Source: Stutzerimonas kirkiae (GTDB lineage Bacteria > Pseudomonadota > Gammaproteobacteria > Pseudomonadales > Pseudomonadaceae). From it: 64,000 nt of DNA. The notes under the pieces are model-generated. The model saw only the letters and a program-made list of their open reading frames with translations, did not search any database and was not told where the DNA came from. Where the stretch lies: NCBI RefSeq assembly GCF_004327335.1, contig NZ_QJUO01000017.1:1-64000 (forward strand). The letters run 5' to 3'. Below are positions 1 to 9,293 of this stretch, one piece after another; position 1 is the stretch's first letter; every line of letters begins with the position of its first letter. The translations under genes were made by a program, and so were the position numbers.

Positions 1-81
1 CCCGGCACACCGGAAAACCACTCAAACCTAATGTAACTTGTTGATTTGAAAGCTGTTTTCCTTCGCTACCGCGCCGGAAGT

Positions 82-131
82 GGTGCGCATTATAGGCCAG
101 GCAAATCTCACGTCAAGCGCTGTTTTCGATT
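82..131 (-). promoter_or_regulatory. rRNA-operon-type promoter reading out of the left edge
   Basis: On the minus strand there is a -35 TTGACG (116 to 111), a 16-bp spacer and a perfect -10 TATAAT (94 to 89). A GC-rich discriminator GCGCACC follows. An A/T-rich stretch upstream (about 117-135), overlapping the tyrS stop, resembles an UP element. The downstream leader, with AAAACAGCTTTC and CAAGTTAC-like words, resembles Pseudomonas 16S leaders. The inference is an rrn P1 promoter whose 16S gene lies left of base 1. No rRNA gene is in the window. Confidence 0.65.
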
Positions 132-1331
132 TTATTCGGAAACCAGGGAGATTCGCGCAAAAGCCTTCTTGCCGGCCTGGATCACATGGCTAGCCCCGAG
201 CGCAAGCACACAGGAACGATCAACGACTTCTCCATCGACACGAACACTACCGGCCGCCAGCAGATCCCTCGCGGCCGCAGCGTTTTTCACCAGCCCGGCA
301 CGATTGAGCACAGCCGAAATAGGCATCGCCTCCGACGACGGCAGCGATACCTCCGGAAGGTCTTCCGGCAACTCACCATCCTTCATTCTGTTTCCAGCAG
401 AGCGATGAGCACTGGCCGCCGCTTCTTCGCCATGGAAACGAGCGACGATCTCTTCCGCCAGCTTTATCTTGATATCACGTGGATTGGCACCCCGCTCGAC
501 ATCCGCCTTGAACTGAGCGATTTCCTCCAGCGAGCGGAAGCTGAGCAATTCGAAATAACGCCACATCAGGGAGTCAGGTATGGAGACCAGCTTTCCGTAC
601 ATGACGCCCGGCGCCTCCTGAATGCCCACATAGTTGCCAAGAGACTTGGACATCTTCTTGACCCCGTCCAACCCTTCCAGCAACGGCATGGTCACGACAC
701 TTTGCGACTCCTGTCCATAGGCACGCTGCAACTCACGCCCCATCAGCAGGTTGAACTTCTGGTCAGTACCACCCAGTTCGATATCGGCGCGCAATGCCAC
801 AGAGTCGTACCCTTGCACCAGGGGATAGAGGAACTCATGGATGGCGATAGGCTGGTTGGAGCTGTAGCGCTTGTCAAAATCATCGCGCTCCAGCATTCGC
901 GCCACGGTGTACTGCGAAGCCAGGCGAATGAAGTCGGCAGGGGTCAGAGCATCCATCCAGGTCGAATTGAACGCGACCTCGGTCTTGGCAGGGTCGAGAA
1001 TCTTGAAGACCTGGGCCTTGTATGTCTCGGCATTCTCCAGAACCTGCTCACGCGTCAGCGGAGGCCGGGTGGCGCTCTTGCCACTGGGGTCACCGATCAT
1101 CCCGGTGAAGTCACCGATCAGGAAGATGACCTGATGCCCCAGCTCCTGCAACTGGCGCAGCTTATTAATAAGGACGGTATGCCCCAGGTGGAGGTCCGGC
1201 GCAGTAGGATCGAAACCCGCCTTGACTCGCAACGGCTGCCCACGCTCCAGCTTGGTACGCAGCTCGGACTCCACGAGCACCTCATCAGCACCACGCTTGA
1301 TGACCGATAACTGCTCTTCTACTGACCTCAT
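132..1331 (-). CDS. tyrS: tyrosyl-tRNA synthetase
   Basis: Class I aminoacyl-tRNA synthetase that charges tRNA-Tyr in the cytoplasm. The 399-residue length is normal. The HIGH-type signature HLGH is near residue 48 and the KMSKS loop near residue 226. A C-terminal S4-like RNA-binding domain covers roughly residues 335-395. The gene is divergent from the M23 peptidase gene at 1512, with 180 bp between them. Its stop codon abuts the rrn-type promoter at 82-131, which reads in the same direction. The alternative TyrRS subfamily (TyrZ) cannot be excluded by eye. Confidence 0.97.
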   Translation of the reverse strand: MRSVEEQLSVIKRGADEVLVESELRTKLERGQPLRVKAGFDPTAPDLHLGHTVLINKLRQLQELGHQVIFLIGDFTGMIGDPSGKSATRPPLTREQVLENAETYKAQVFKILDPAKTEVAFNSTWMDALTPADFIRLASQYTVARMLERDDFDKRYSSNQPIAIHEFLYPLVQGYDSVALRADIELGGTDQKFNLLMGRELQRAYGQESQSVVTMPLLEGLDGVKKMSKSLGNYVGIQEAPGVMYGKLVSIPDSLMWRYFELLSFRSLEEIAQFKADVERGANPRDIKIKLAEEIVARFHGEEAAASAHRSAGNRMKDGELPEDLPEVSLPSSEAMPISAVLNRAGLVKNAAAARDLLAAGSVRVDGEVVDRSCVLALGASHVIQAGKKAFARISLVSE

Positions 1332-1511
1332 GAATCGACCCTACCAATTTTGGCGAAAACGAAAAGTCGACAACCTTACAATATCGTCTATGAATTACAA
1401 GACAGCCTGCGGCAGGCCATCCGACAGAAGAGGCAGCCAAAGGGTTGCCTCGCTTCGACTTTGCTTATACTTTAGGCAGATATTTTCTCATAAAATGCCA
1501 GTCTTTTTCTG

Positions 1512-2915
1512 ATGACGAACTCCAAGACCACAGCCCCTCTCTACCCCAAAAGCCATATTCTGGCGGCCAGTGGTGTGGCGGCCCTGCTCAGCTTGGCGCT
1601 TCTGGTGTTTCCCTCCCGAGAAGTAGAAGCCAGGAAAACCTTCATCGACCTCGGCCTCGAGCAGCAGGATGAGAAGCCGCAAAGCCAGGCCGTAGAAGCG
1701 AAGGCCGGCAGCGACCTCGCGAAAGCCGAATCGCCTTTCCCCAGTATTAGCGCTCCCGACTCGACAGCCACGGACATCGCGGTAACCGAGCCTGCGGATG
1801 AGCCTCAAGACAAGCGGGAACATACGATAACCGTCGCCAATGGCGATACTCTTTCGACGATCTTCACCAAGGTCGGCCTACCCTCATCCACCGTCCATGA
1901 TGTGCTGGCCAGCCAGAAGGAAGCCAAGCAGTTCACACGCCTGCGCGTCGGCCAGACACTGGAGTTCAAGCTGGCTGAAGACGGCTCCCTGGAAAGCCTC
2001 CATAGCAGCCTGAGCAAGCTGGAAAGCATCCGCTTGGAGCGGACATCCAAGGGGTATGTCTTCAAGAAAGAGCAGATAAAACCGCAGATCGATTCCGGCT
2101 ATGCCGCCGGGCGCATAGAGAGCAGCCTGTTCCTGGCAGCCAAGCAGGCAGGCCTGAGCCATAACCTGACAATGGATCTGGCGAATATCTTCGGCTATGA
2201 CATCGACTTCGCCATGGACATCCGTACCGGCGACTCATTCGAAGTCATCTATGAAGAGAAAACCGTCGATGGCGAGCGTGTCGGCACCGGCAATATCCTG
2301 GCTGCACGCTTCACCAACCGGGGCAAGACGCATACCGCCGTGCGCTATACCAACGCGCAAGGCGTCAGCAGTTACTACACCGCCGACGGCGACAGCATGC
2401 GCAAGGCGTTCATCCGCACCCCGGTCGATTTCGCGCGTATCAGCTCGCGCTTCTCGAATGGCCGCAAGCACCCGATCCTCAACAAGATCCGGGCACACAA
2501 GGGTGTCGACTATGCAGCGCCGCGCGGAACGCCGATCAAGGCAGCAGGCGACGGCAAGGTCGTTCTGGCGGGACGCAGCGGCGGCTATGGCAATACCGTG
2601 GTCATCCAGCATGGCCAGCGCTATCGCACGCTGTACGCGCACATGCAGGGCTTCGCCAAAGGCATTCGCAATGGCTCGACGGTCAAGCAGGGACAGATCA
2701 TCGGCTACATCGGCACCACTGGCCTTTCCACCGGGCCACACCTGCATTACGAATTCCAGGTCAATGGCGTTCACGTCGACCCCCTGAGTATCAAGACCGC
2801 GATGGCCGACCCCATTGCCAAGAGCGAGAAACAGCGCTTCCTCCTGCAAAGCAAACCCCTGCTGGCCCGCATGGATAAAGAGAGATCCACCATGCTGGCA
2901 CTCAACAAGCAATAG
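1512..2915 (+). CDS. M23 family peptidoglycan endopeptidase (MepM-like)
   Basis: Envelope murein hydrolase. An N-terminal hydrophobic segment (about residues 16-33) looks like a signal anchor. A LysM/OapA-like wall-binding region lies near residues 100-150. A C-terminal LytM/M23 domain (about 310-425) carries the zinc motif HKGVDY and the HLHYEF motif, so catalytic residues are present. The start ATG has no clear Shine-Dalgarno; a weak TTGCCT/TATACT pair lies at 1445-1471. It sits 3 bp before anmK, which fits coordinated murein cleavage and recycling. The specific substrate bond is not shown by sequence. Confidence 0.93.
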   Translation: MTNSKTTAPLYPKSHILAASGVAALLSLALLVFPSREVEARKTFIDLGLEQQDEKPQSQAVEAKAGSDLAKAESPFPSISAPDSTATDIAVTEPADEPQDKREHTITVANGDTLSTIFTKVGLPSSTVHDVLASQKEAKQFTRLRVGQTLEFKLAEDGSLESLHSSLSKLESIRLERTSKGYVFKKEQIKPQIDSGYAAGRIESSLFLAAKQAGLSHNLTMDLANIFGYDIDFAMDIRTGDSFEVIYEEKTVDGERVGTGNILAARFTNRGKTHTAVRYTNAQGVSSYYTADGDSMRKAFIRTPVDFARISSRFSNGRKHPILNKIRAHKGVDYAAPRGTPIKAAGDGKVVLAGRSGGYGNTVVIQHGQRYRTLYAHMQGFAKGIRNGSTVKQGQIIGYIGTTGLSTGPHLHYEFQVNGVHVDPLSIKTAMADPIAKSEKQRFLLQSKPLLARMDKERSTMLALNKQ

Positions 2916-4010
<1,095 letters not shown>

Positions 4011-4016
4011 CGCAGC

Positions 4017-4367
4017 CTAGATCGAGAAGGACTGCCCACAACCACAGGTCGTGGTCGCATTCGGATTCTTGATCACGAAGCGAGAGCCTTCGAGGCCTTC
4101 CTGGTAATCGACCTCGGCACCCGCCAGGTACTGGTAGCTCATGGGGTCGACGATCAGGCTGACGCCCTCGCGCTCTATGATGGTGTCATCGTCGGCCACG
4201 TCTTCATCGAAAGTGAAGCCGTACTGAAAACCCGAGCAGCCGCCACCCGTGACGAAGACGCGGAGTTTCAGCCGCGGATTGCCCTCTTCCTCGACCAGGT
4301 TCTTCACCTTGCTTGCCGCCCCCAGCGTGAACTGGATCGCGGTCGGCGTGAAGGACTCGACACTCAT
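4017..4367 (-). CDS. erpA: iron-sulfur cluster insertion protein ErpA
   Basis: A-type carrier that delivers Fe-S clusters to apoproteins, including the isoprenoid pathway in E. coli. The start at 4367 (MSVESFTP) gives 116 residues, close to the family norm; the frame stays open 11 codons further upstream. Conserved ligand cysteines sit in [11 protein letters not shown] (mid-protein) and in the C-terminal CGCGQSFSI. argC is encoded upstream on the same strand, with 87 bp between them. Confidence 0.96.
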   Translation of the reverse strand: MSVESFTPTAIQFTLGAASKVKNLVEEEGNPRLKLRVFVTGGGCSGFQYGFTFDEDVADDDTIIEREGVSLIVDPMSYQYLAGAEVDYQEGLEGSRFVIKNPNATTTCGCGQSFSI

Positions 4368-4454
4368 GTGGTTCTCCTGGCGCGAACGCCTAACTTGCAA
4401 TGACGTAACATTATCGGCTTACCCGACAAAACAAATCAACTATTGCCACTCGGC

Positions 4455-5489
4455 TCAAGGCATGAGGGCAACATTGTTCAAGCCCGTGCGCTCATCCAGG
4501 CCGAACATGATGTTCATGCTCTGCAGCGCCTGGCCCGAAGCCCCCTTGACCAGATTGTCGATAACGGAAAGCACCACCACCTGGTCACTGCCCTGCGGGC
4601 GATGCACGGCGATCCGGCACACATTGGCGCCACGCACACTGCGGGTCTGCGGATGGCTGCCGGCCGGCATCACATCGACGAAAGGCTCGCTGGCGTAACG
4701 CGCCTCGTACAACGCCTGCAGGTCCACGGAGGCATCCAGCAGCGTGGCATAGAGCGTGGCGTGGATGCCACGGATCATTGGCGTCAGGTGCGGCACGAAG
4801 GTCAACCCCACGGCATGCCCTGCCGCATATCCCAGGCCCTGGATGATTTCCGGCAGATGGCGGTGCCCCTTGACCGAATAAGCCATCATGCTCTCGCTGG
4901 TCTCGGTCAGCAGCGAACCGATCTTCGCCGAGCGCCCGGCACCGCTGACACCGGACTTGCAGTCGGCGATCAGCCGCGAATCGTCCACCAGGCCATTCTC
5001 CAGCAATGGCAGGAAACCCAGCTGGGTCGCGGTCGGATAGCAACCGGGCGCGGCGACGAGACGCGCCGCGCGGATCTGTTCGCGATTGACTTCCGGCAGG
5101 CCGTACACGGCCTCAGGCAACAGTTGCGGCGCGCCATGCGGTTGCCCGTACCATCTGGCCCACTCGTCGGCATCCTTCAGGCGGAAATCCGCAGACAGGT
5201 CGATCACACGGGTTCCCGCCGCCAGCAACTCGCCGGCCAGGCCATGCGCGACACCATGCGGCGTGGCGAAGAACACCACATCGCAGGAGCCCAGCAGGGC
5301 GGTATCGGGAACACTGAAGGCCAGGTCACCATAATGGCCACGCAAGTTCGGGTACAGGTCTTCGACCTTGAGGCCGTTTTCCGAACGGGAAGTGATCACC
5401 GCCACTTCGGCCAGGGGATGTTGTGCCAGCAGGCGCAACAACTCGACTCCGGTGTAGCCCGTGCCGCCGACGATTCCGACCTTGACCAT
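4455..5489 (-). CDS. argC: N-acetyl-gamma-glutamyl-phosphate reductase
   Basis: Third step of arginine biosynthesis, the NADPH-dependent reduction of N-acetylglutamyl phosphate. The start at 5489 gives [14 protein letters not shown], the Rossmann nucleotide-binding loop, at the very N-terminus and a 344-residue protein. The frame is open 69 codons further upstream but that part is not protein-like. The catalytic cysteine is in the APGCYPTA motif near residue 150. It is divergent from hemJ. argB, another enzyme of the pathway, lies separately at 25800. Confidence 0.97.
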   Translation of the reverse strand: MVKVGIVGGTGYTGVELLRLLAQHPLAEVAVITSRSENGLKVEDLYPNLRGHYGDLAFSVPDTALLGSCDVVFFATPHGVAHGLAGELLAAGTRVIDLSADFRLKDADEWARWYGQPHGAPQLLPEAVYGLPEVNREQIRAARLVAAPGCYPTATQLGFLPLLENGLVDDSRLIADCKSGVSGAGRSAKIGSLLTETSESMMAYSVKGHRHLPEIIQGLGYAAGHAVGLTFVPHLTPMIRGIHATLYATLLDASVDLQALYEARYASEPFVDVMPAGSHPQTRSVRGANVCRIAVHRPQGSDQVVVLSVIDNLVKGASGQALQSMNIMFGLDERTGLNNVALMP

Positions 5490-5620
5490 GACATCCCCTC
5501 GATAATGCTGCCTGAAAGCGCTAGATGATAAAGCCACGCCTCTCGCCGGCCAACTGCCGGGATGACGAACCGTCCCTCGATCCCTAATATCGGAGGCACT
5601 CCAATAACAGGAAACGCCTG

Positions 5621-6049
5621 ATGCTCTATCTATGGTTGAAAGCCCTGCACATCGTTGCAATGGTCTGCTGGTTCGCCGGCCTGTTCTACCTGCCACGCCT
5701 GTTCGTCTATCATGCCATGAGCGAGGATGCCCCCAGCCGCGAACGCTTCTGCGTGATGGAACGCAAGCTGTACCGGGGCATCATGCTGCCCTCGATGATC
5801 GCGACACTGGCGTTTGGCATCGGCATGCTCAGCATCAACCCGGGCCTGTTCGCCAGCGGCGGGTGGCTGCACGCGAAACTGGCGCTGGTACTGGTACTGA
5901 TTGGCTACCACCATATGTGTGGCGCACAACTCAAGCGTTTCGCCCGCGGCGAGAACCGGCGTGGGCATGTCTTCTATCGCTGGTTCAACGAATTCCCGGT
6001 GTTGTTGCTACTGGCGATCGTCATCCTGGTGGTGGTCAAGCCCTTCTAG
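5621..6049 (+). CDS. hemJ: HemJ-type protoporphyrinogen IX oxidase (CopD-like membrane protein)
   Basis: Four-helix membrane protein of 142 residues, the normal HemJ size. It oxidises protoporphyrinogen IX to protoporphyrin IX in haem synthesis. The conserved histidine is in the first helix ([21 protein letters not shown]), with the family block [13 protein letters not shown] in the middle. A Shine-Dalgarno-like AGGAAA precedes the ATG. It is divergent from argC and ends 2 bp from the trmB stop, tail to tail. Confidence 0.92.
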   Translation: MLYLWLKALHIVAMVCWFAGLFYLPRLFVYHAMSEDAPSRERFCVMERKLYRGIMLPSMIATLAFGIGMLSINPGLFASGGWLHAKLALVLVLIGYHHMCGAQLKRFARGENRRGHVFYRWFNEFPVLLLLAIVILVVVKPF

Positions 6050-6051
6050 GC

Positions 6052-6771
6052 TCAATCCACTCGCTGGAACTTCAGATCCCATACACCATGACCAAGGCGC
6101 TCGCCGCGGCGTTCGAACTTGGTTACCGGACGCTCTTCGGGGCGCGGCACGTAGCCGCCATCCTCGGCCAGGTTGCGATAGCCGGGCGCCTGGTTCAGGA
6201 CTTCCAGCATATGCTCGGCATAGGGCTGCCAGTCGGTGGCCATGTGCAGCACGCCACCCGGCTTCAGCTTCTGCCGCACCAACTCGGCGAACGCCGGCTG
6301 CACGATGCGCCGCTTGTGGTGGCGGCTCTTGTGCCAGGGGTCGGGGAAGAACAGCAGCACACGGTCCAGGCTGCCATCGGCGATGCAGTCACGCAGCACC
6401 TCCAGCGCATCGCAACTATAGACCCTGACGTTATCCAGGTTACGCGCCAGCAGACCGCTGAGAAGGGCTCCGACGCCCGGCTTGTGCACCTCGACACCAA
6501 CGAAATCCTGCTCGGGCGCGGCGGCCGCCATCTCCAGTGTGGAGTGGCCCATGCCGAAACCGATTTCGAAGGTACGCGCCGCATCGCGCCCGAACGCCTG
6601 TGCGAAGTCGAGCGGCTGCTGCGGTGAAAGGCCGAAACGCGGCCAGCCCTGTTCCAGCCCGCGCTGCTGGCCTTCGGTCATGCGCCCGGCACGCATGACG
6701 AAGCTCTTGATGGTGCGCATGCGCGGCGCAACGGGCTCTTCGGTTGTCTCCGGGGTCACATCAGTCATCAC
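6052..6771 (-). CDS. trmB: tRNA (guanine-N7-)-methyltransferase
   Basis: Adds the m7G46 modification to tRNA using S-adenosylmethionine. Class I methyltransferase core with the [15 protein letters not shown] glycine-rich SAM loop near residue 70. The catalytic block [15 protein letters not shown] lies near residue 150 and [17 protein letters not shown] at the C-terminus. At 239 residues the size is typical. It is last in a minus-strand run thiS-thiG-trmB and is separated from thiG by a strong inverted repeat (6795-6826). Confidence 0.97.
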   Translation of the reverse strand: MMTDVTPETTEEPVAPRMRTIKSFVMRAGRMTEGQQRGLEQGWPRFGLSPQQPLDFAQAFGRDAARTFEIGFGMGHSTLEMAAAAPEQDFVGVEVHKPGVGALLSGLLARNLDNVRVYSCDALEVLRDCIADGSLDRVLLFFPDPWHKSRHHKRRIVQPAFAELVRQKLKPGGVLHMATDWQPYAEHMLEVLNQAPGYRNLAEDGGYVPRPEERPVTKFERRGERLGHGVWDLKFQRVD

Positions 6772-6794
6772 GGCACCTGTACGAAGTAGAGAGC

Positions 6795-6826
6795 GCGGTG
6801 CGCACCCTGGGACAGATGCGCACCGC
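6795..6826 (-). repeat. 10-bp inverted repeat between thiG and trmB
   Basis: GCGGTGCGCA (6795-6804) and TGCGCACCGC (6817-6826) form a perfect stem with a 12-base loop. There is no T-run, so it is not a classical intrinsic terminator. It could be an RNA-processing or stability stem, or a REP-like element. A similar GGTGCGC/GCGCACC palindrome occurs at 24262-24278. Confidence 0.6.
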
Positions 6827-6829
6827 CTG

Positions 6830-7624
6830 TCAGCGAATCAGCCCTTCCAGGGGCGAAGAAGCACTGGCATAGAGTTTTTTCGGCATCCGCCCCGCCAGGT
6901 AGGCCAGGCGACCGGCCTCGATGGCGTATTTCATGGCCTTCGCCATCAGCACCGGGTGGCCGGCATGGGCGATGGCGCTGTTCATCAGCACCGCGTCACA
7001 CCCCAGTTCCATGGCGATGGCTGCATCGGAGGCGGTACCCACGCCAGCATCGACCAGCACCGGAACGCTAGCCTCTTCCAGGATGATGCGCAGGTTGTAG
7101 GGGTTGCAGATACCCAGGCCGGTGCCGATCAGCCCCGCCAGCGGCATCACCGCGATACAGCCGATCTCGGCCAGTTGCCGTGCGATGATCGGGTCATCGC
7201 TGGTGTAGACCATGACATCGAAGCCATCCTTGACCAGCACTTCCGCCGCCTTGAGCGTTTCGATGACATTGGGGAACAGGGTCTTCTGGTCCGCCAGTAC
7301 CTCGAGTTTCACCAGTGAATGGCCGTCCAGCAGTTCGCGGGCCAACCGGCAGGTACGCACGGCCTCGAGCGCATCGAAACAGCCGGCAGTGTTCGGCAGG
7401 ATTGTGTAGCGTTCGGGGGAAATCACATCCAGCAGGTTCGGCTCGCCCGGGTTCTGCCCGATGTTGGTGCGGCGCACGGCAACGGTGACGATTTCCGCAC
7501 CGGAGGCTTCGATGGCCGCACGTGTCTCGTCCATGTCCTTGTACTTTCCCGTACCGACCAGCAGACGGGAGTTGTAGGTGCGGCCAGCCAGGGTCAAGGG
7601 CTTGTCGTGCGGAGCGGGGCACAT
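6830..7624 (-). CDS. thiG: thiazole synthase
   Basis: Forms the thiazole phosphate of thiamine from deoxyxylulose phosphate, dehydroglycine and ThiS-thiocarboxylate. The start at 7624 ([17 protein letters not shown]) gives 264 residues, the usual length; the longer open frame to 7744 overlaps thiS and is not protein-like. Family blocks include [12 protein letters not shown], the Schiff-base lysine region KLEVLAD and the phosphate-binding [13 protein letters not shown]. Its partner thiS lies 79 bp upstream. No TPP riboswitch was recognised. Confidence 0.97.
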   Translation of the reverse strand: MCPAPHDKPLTLAGRTYNSRLLVGTGKYKDMDETRAAIEASGAEIVTVAVRRTNIGQNPGEPNLLDVISPERYTILPNTAGCFDALEAVRTCRLARELLDGHSLVKLEVLADQKTLFPNVIETLKAAEVLVKDGFDVMVYTSDDPIIARQLAEIGCIAVMPLAGLIGTGLGICNPYNLRIILEEASVPVLVDAGVGTASDAAIAMELGCDAVLMNSAIAHAGHPVLMAKAMKYAIEAGRLAYLAGRMPKKLYASASSPLEGLIR

Positions 7625-7703
7625 GGGAGGATCCTCGTCAGAACATAAAGGCACCGGGATGGCGCTGCGGTGGGTAGAACACTGCGGCGAATCAAGAACG
7701 ATG

Positions 7704-7904
7704 TCAGCCACCACCGATGGCATGCACGATCTCGACCTGATCACCTTCCTGCAGAACGGTGACGGCGTGCTGGCTGCGCGGCACGATATCGACGTTCAGC
7801 TCGACGGCCAGGCGACGGCCGACCAGCCCCAGATTCTGCAGCAGGTCAGCCACGGTCTGGCCGGGGTCAAGAGAATAGGGCTCGCCATTCAATTGAATAT
7901 TCAT
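7704..7904 (-). CDS. thiS: sulfur carrier protein ThiS
   Basis: Small ubiquitin-fold protein of 66 residues starting [12 protein letters not shown]. It ends in IGGG, giving the C-terminal Gly-Gly that is adenylated and thiocarboxylated to donate sulfur to ThiG. The start at 7904 fits family length; the open frame extends upstream without support. It is the first gene of the thiS-thiG-trmB series. Confidence 0.95.
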   Translation of the reverse strand: MNIQLNGEPYSLDPGQTVADLLQNLGLVGRRLAVELNVDIVPRSQHAVTVLQEGDQVEIVHAIGGG

Positions 7905-7998
7905 GTCGATCGCTGCGGTTGCGAAGAGTGGCCGGCATTCTAGGGGCTGTTCGGGCTCCGTCACAAGCAGGGGCAGGACAACCGTGCACGCCGCTCGC

Positions 7999-8370
7999 TC
8001 AAACCTGCCGCCAGGCCGCGATGAACAGGCACAGCCAACCCACCAGAAAGGCCGTCCCGCCAATCGGGGTGACGATGCCGAGCTTGCCGATGCCTGTCAG
8101 GGTCAGTACATACAGGCTGCCGGAGAACAGCAGGACACCCAGTGTGAAAGCCCATCCGGCGACGTTCAGCAGTGTCCCGGAGACGCGCTGCAACAGCAAG
8201 GCGACACCGATCAGCGCCAGCGCATGAATCACCTGATAATGTACGCCAGTCTGGAAAACCGCCAGGTACTCGCTGCTTATGCGGCCCTTCAGGCCATGGG
8301 CGGCAAAGGCTCCCAGGGCGACGCCGGTGAAGCCGAAAAAAGCGGCCAGCATGAGAAATACACGAATCAT
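7999..8370 (-). CDS. DUF423 family small membrane protein (YgdD-like)
   Basis: 123 residues with four predicted membrane helices and the family signature GVALGAFAAHGLKGR near the N-terminus. The C-terminal TPIGGTAFLVGWLCL is also typical. The biochemical role of the family is unknown. It is divergent from mtgA, sharing a 69-bp promoter region with nested inverted repeats. Confidence 0.9.
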   Translation of the reverse strand: MIRVFLMLAAFFGFTGVALGAFAAHGLKGRISSEYLAVFQTGVHYQVIHALALIGVALLLQRVSGTLLNVAGWAFTLGVLLFSGSLYVLTLTGIGKLGIVTPIGGTAFLVGWLCLFIAAWRQV

Positions 8371-8381
8371 TCGATAGCTCC

Positions 8382-8424
8382 GGTCACGGAAATGAGTGAC
8401 CGCTATAATGCCCGCTCATTTCCG
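8382..8424 (+). promoter_or_regulatory. mtgA promoter with nested inverted repeats
   Basis: A perfect -10 TATAAT (8404-8409) lies 31 bp before the mtgA ATG. It sits inside a perfect 10-bp inverted repeat, CGGAAATGAG (8387-8396) and CTCATTTCCG (8415-8424). A second pair, GGTCAC (8382-8387) and GTGACC (8396-8401), overlaps the -35 area. The arrangement suggests an operator, but no regulator can be named. Confidence 0.5.
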
Positions 8425-8439
8425 CTCCGGCCATGTGAC

Positions 8440-9159
8440 ATGTTTCCCTCTTTGCTGCATCGTCTAGCCAAACTGATCATCTTTCTCATGCTGGGGTCGG
8501 CCCTGCTGGTGCTTGCTCTACGCTGGTTGCCCCCGCCGGTCACGGCCCTGATGATAGAGCGCAAGCTCAACGCCTGGAGCGAGGGCGGCAGCCTGGTCCT
8601 GGAGCGGACCTGGCGCCCCTGGGCAGAACTGCCGGACGATCTGAAAATGGCGGTCATCGCGGCGGAGGACCAGAGGTTCGCCGAGCACTGGGGCTTCGAC
8701 CTTGCGGCCATACGCGCCGCCCTGGCCCACAATGAACAGGGCGGTAGCCTGCGTGGCGCCAGTACCCTGAGCCAGCAGGTAGCGAAGAACCTGTTCCTCT
8801 GGTCGGGCCGCAGTTGGCCGCGCAAAGGGCTTGAAGCCTGGTTCACGGCCCTGATAGAACTGCTCTGGCCCAAGCAGAGAACGCTCGAGGTCTACCTCAA
8901 CAGTGTCGAATGGGGAGACGGAATCTTTGGCGCCGAGGCCGCGGCAAGACATCATTTCGGTATCACGGCCGCCCAACTGTCGCAGCAACAGGCCGCTCAA
9001 CTGGCAGCGGTACTGCCCAACCCGCACCGCTGGAGCGCCGGCAAGCCCGACAGCCATGTGCTGAGCAGAGCGTCCTGGGTACGCCAGCAGATGCGCCAGC
9101 TCGGCGGGCATCACTATCTGCAGCGACTATCATCGCAGACTGAGTCACTGCAACGATGA
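8440..9159 (+). CDS. mtgA: monofunctional biosynthetic peptidoglycan transglycosylase
   Basis: Glycosyltransferase family 51 enzyme that polymerises lipid II glycan strands at the inner membrane, without a transpeptidase domain. The start at 8440 gives 239 residues; the open frame upstream to 7903 overlaps other genes. An N-terminal membrane anchor (about residues 9-28) is followed by GT51 motifs: AAEDQRFAEHWGFD with the catalytic glutamate, GASTLSQQVAKNLFLW, and YLNSVEWGDGIFGAEAAA. The Shine-Dalgarno is weak. Confidence 0.96.
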   Translation: MFPSLLHRLAKLIIFLMLGSALLVLALRWLPPPVTALMIERKLNAWSEGGSLVLERTWRPWAELPDDLKMAVIAAEDQRFAEHWGFDLAAIRAALAHNEQGGSLRGASTLSQQVAKNLFLWSGRSWPRKGLEAWFTALIELLWPKQRTLEVYLNSVEWGDGIFGAEAAARHHFGITAAQLSQQQAAQLAAVLPNPHRWSAGKPDSHVLSRASWVRQQMRQLGGHHYLQRLSSQTESLQR

Positions 9160-9293
9160 AGCGTTTCTGACTCGGAACAATGTCCGTGCTTCTTGCTGTA
9201 GCGCAATACAAGGAAATCCTGGCAGGGCAAAATTACGCGCCCCGCAGGCTCACCAGTACCATTCACACCTAGCTGCACAGGAACTATCGCAAG

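Noticed and set aside
186-1310. A 374-codon plus-strand frame opposite tyrS
   Set aside because: tyrS has HIGH and KMSKS motifs. The antisense frame has none and is compositional.
7905-7998. TPP riboswitch upstream of thiS
   Set aside because: No CTGAGA or ACCTGATCTGGATAATGCC-like conserved core was found.
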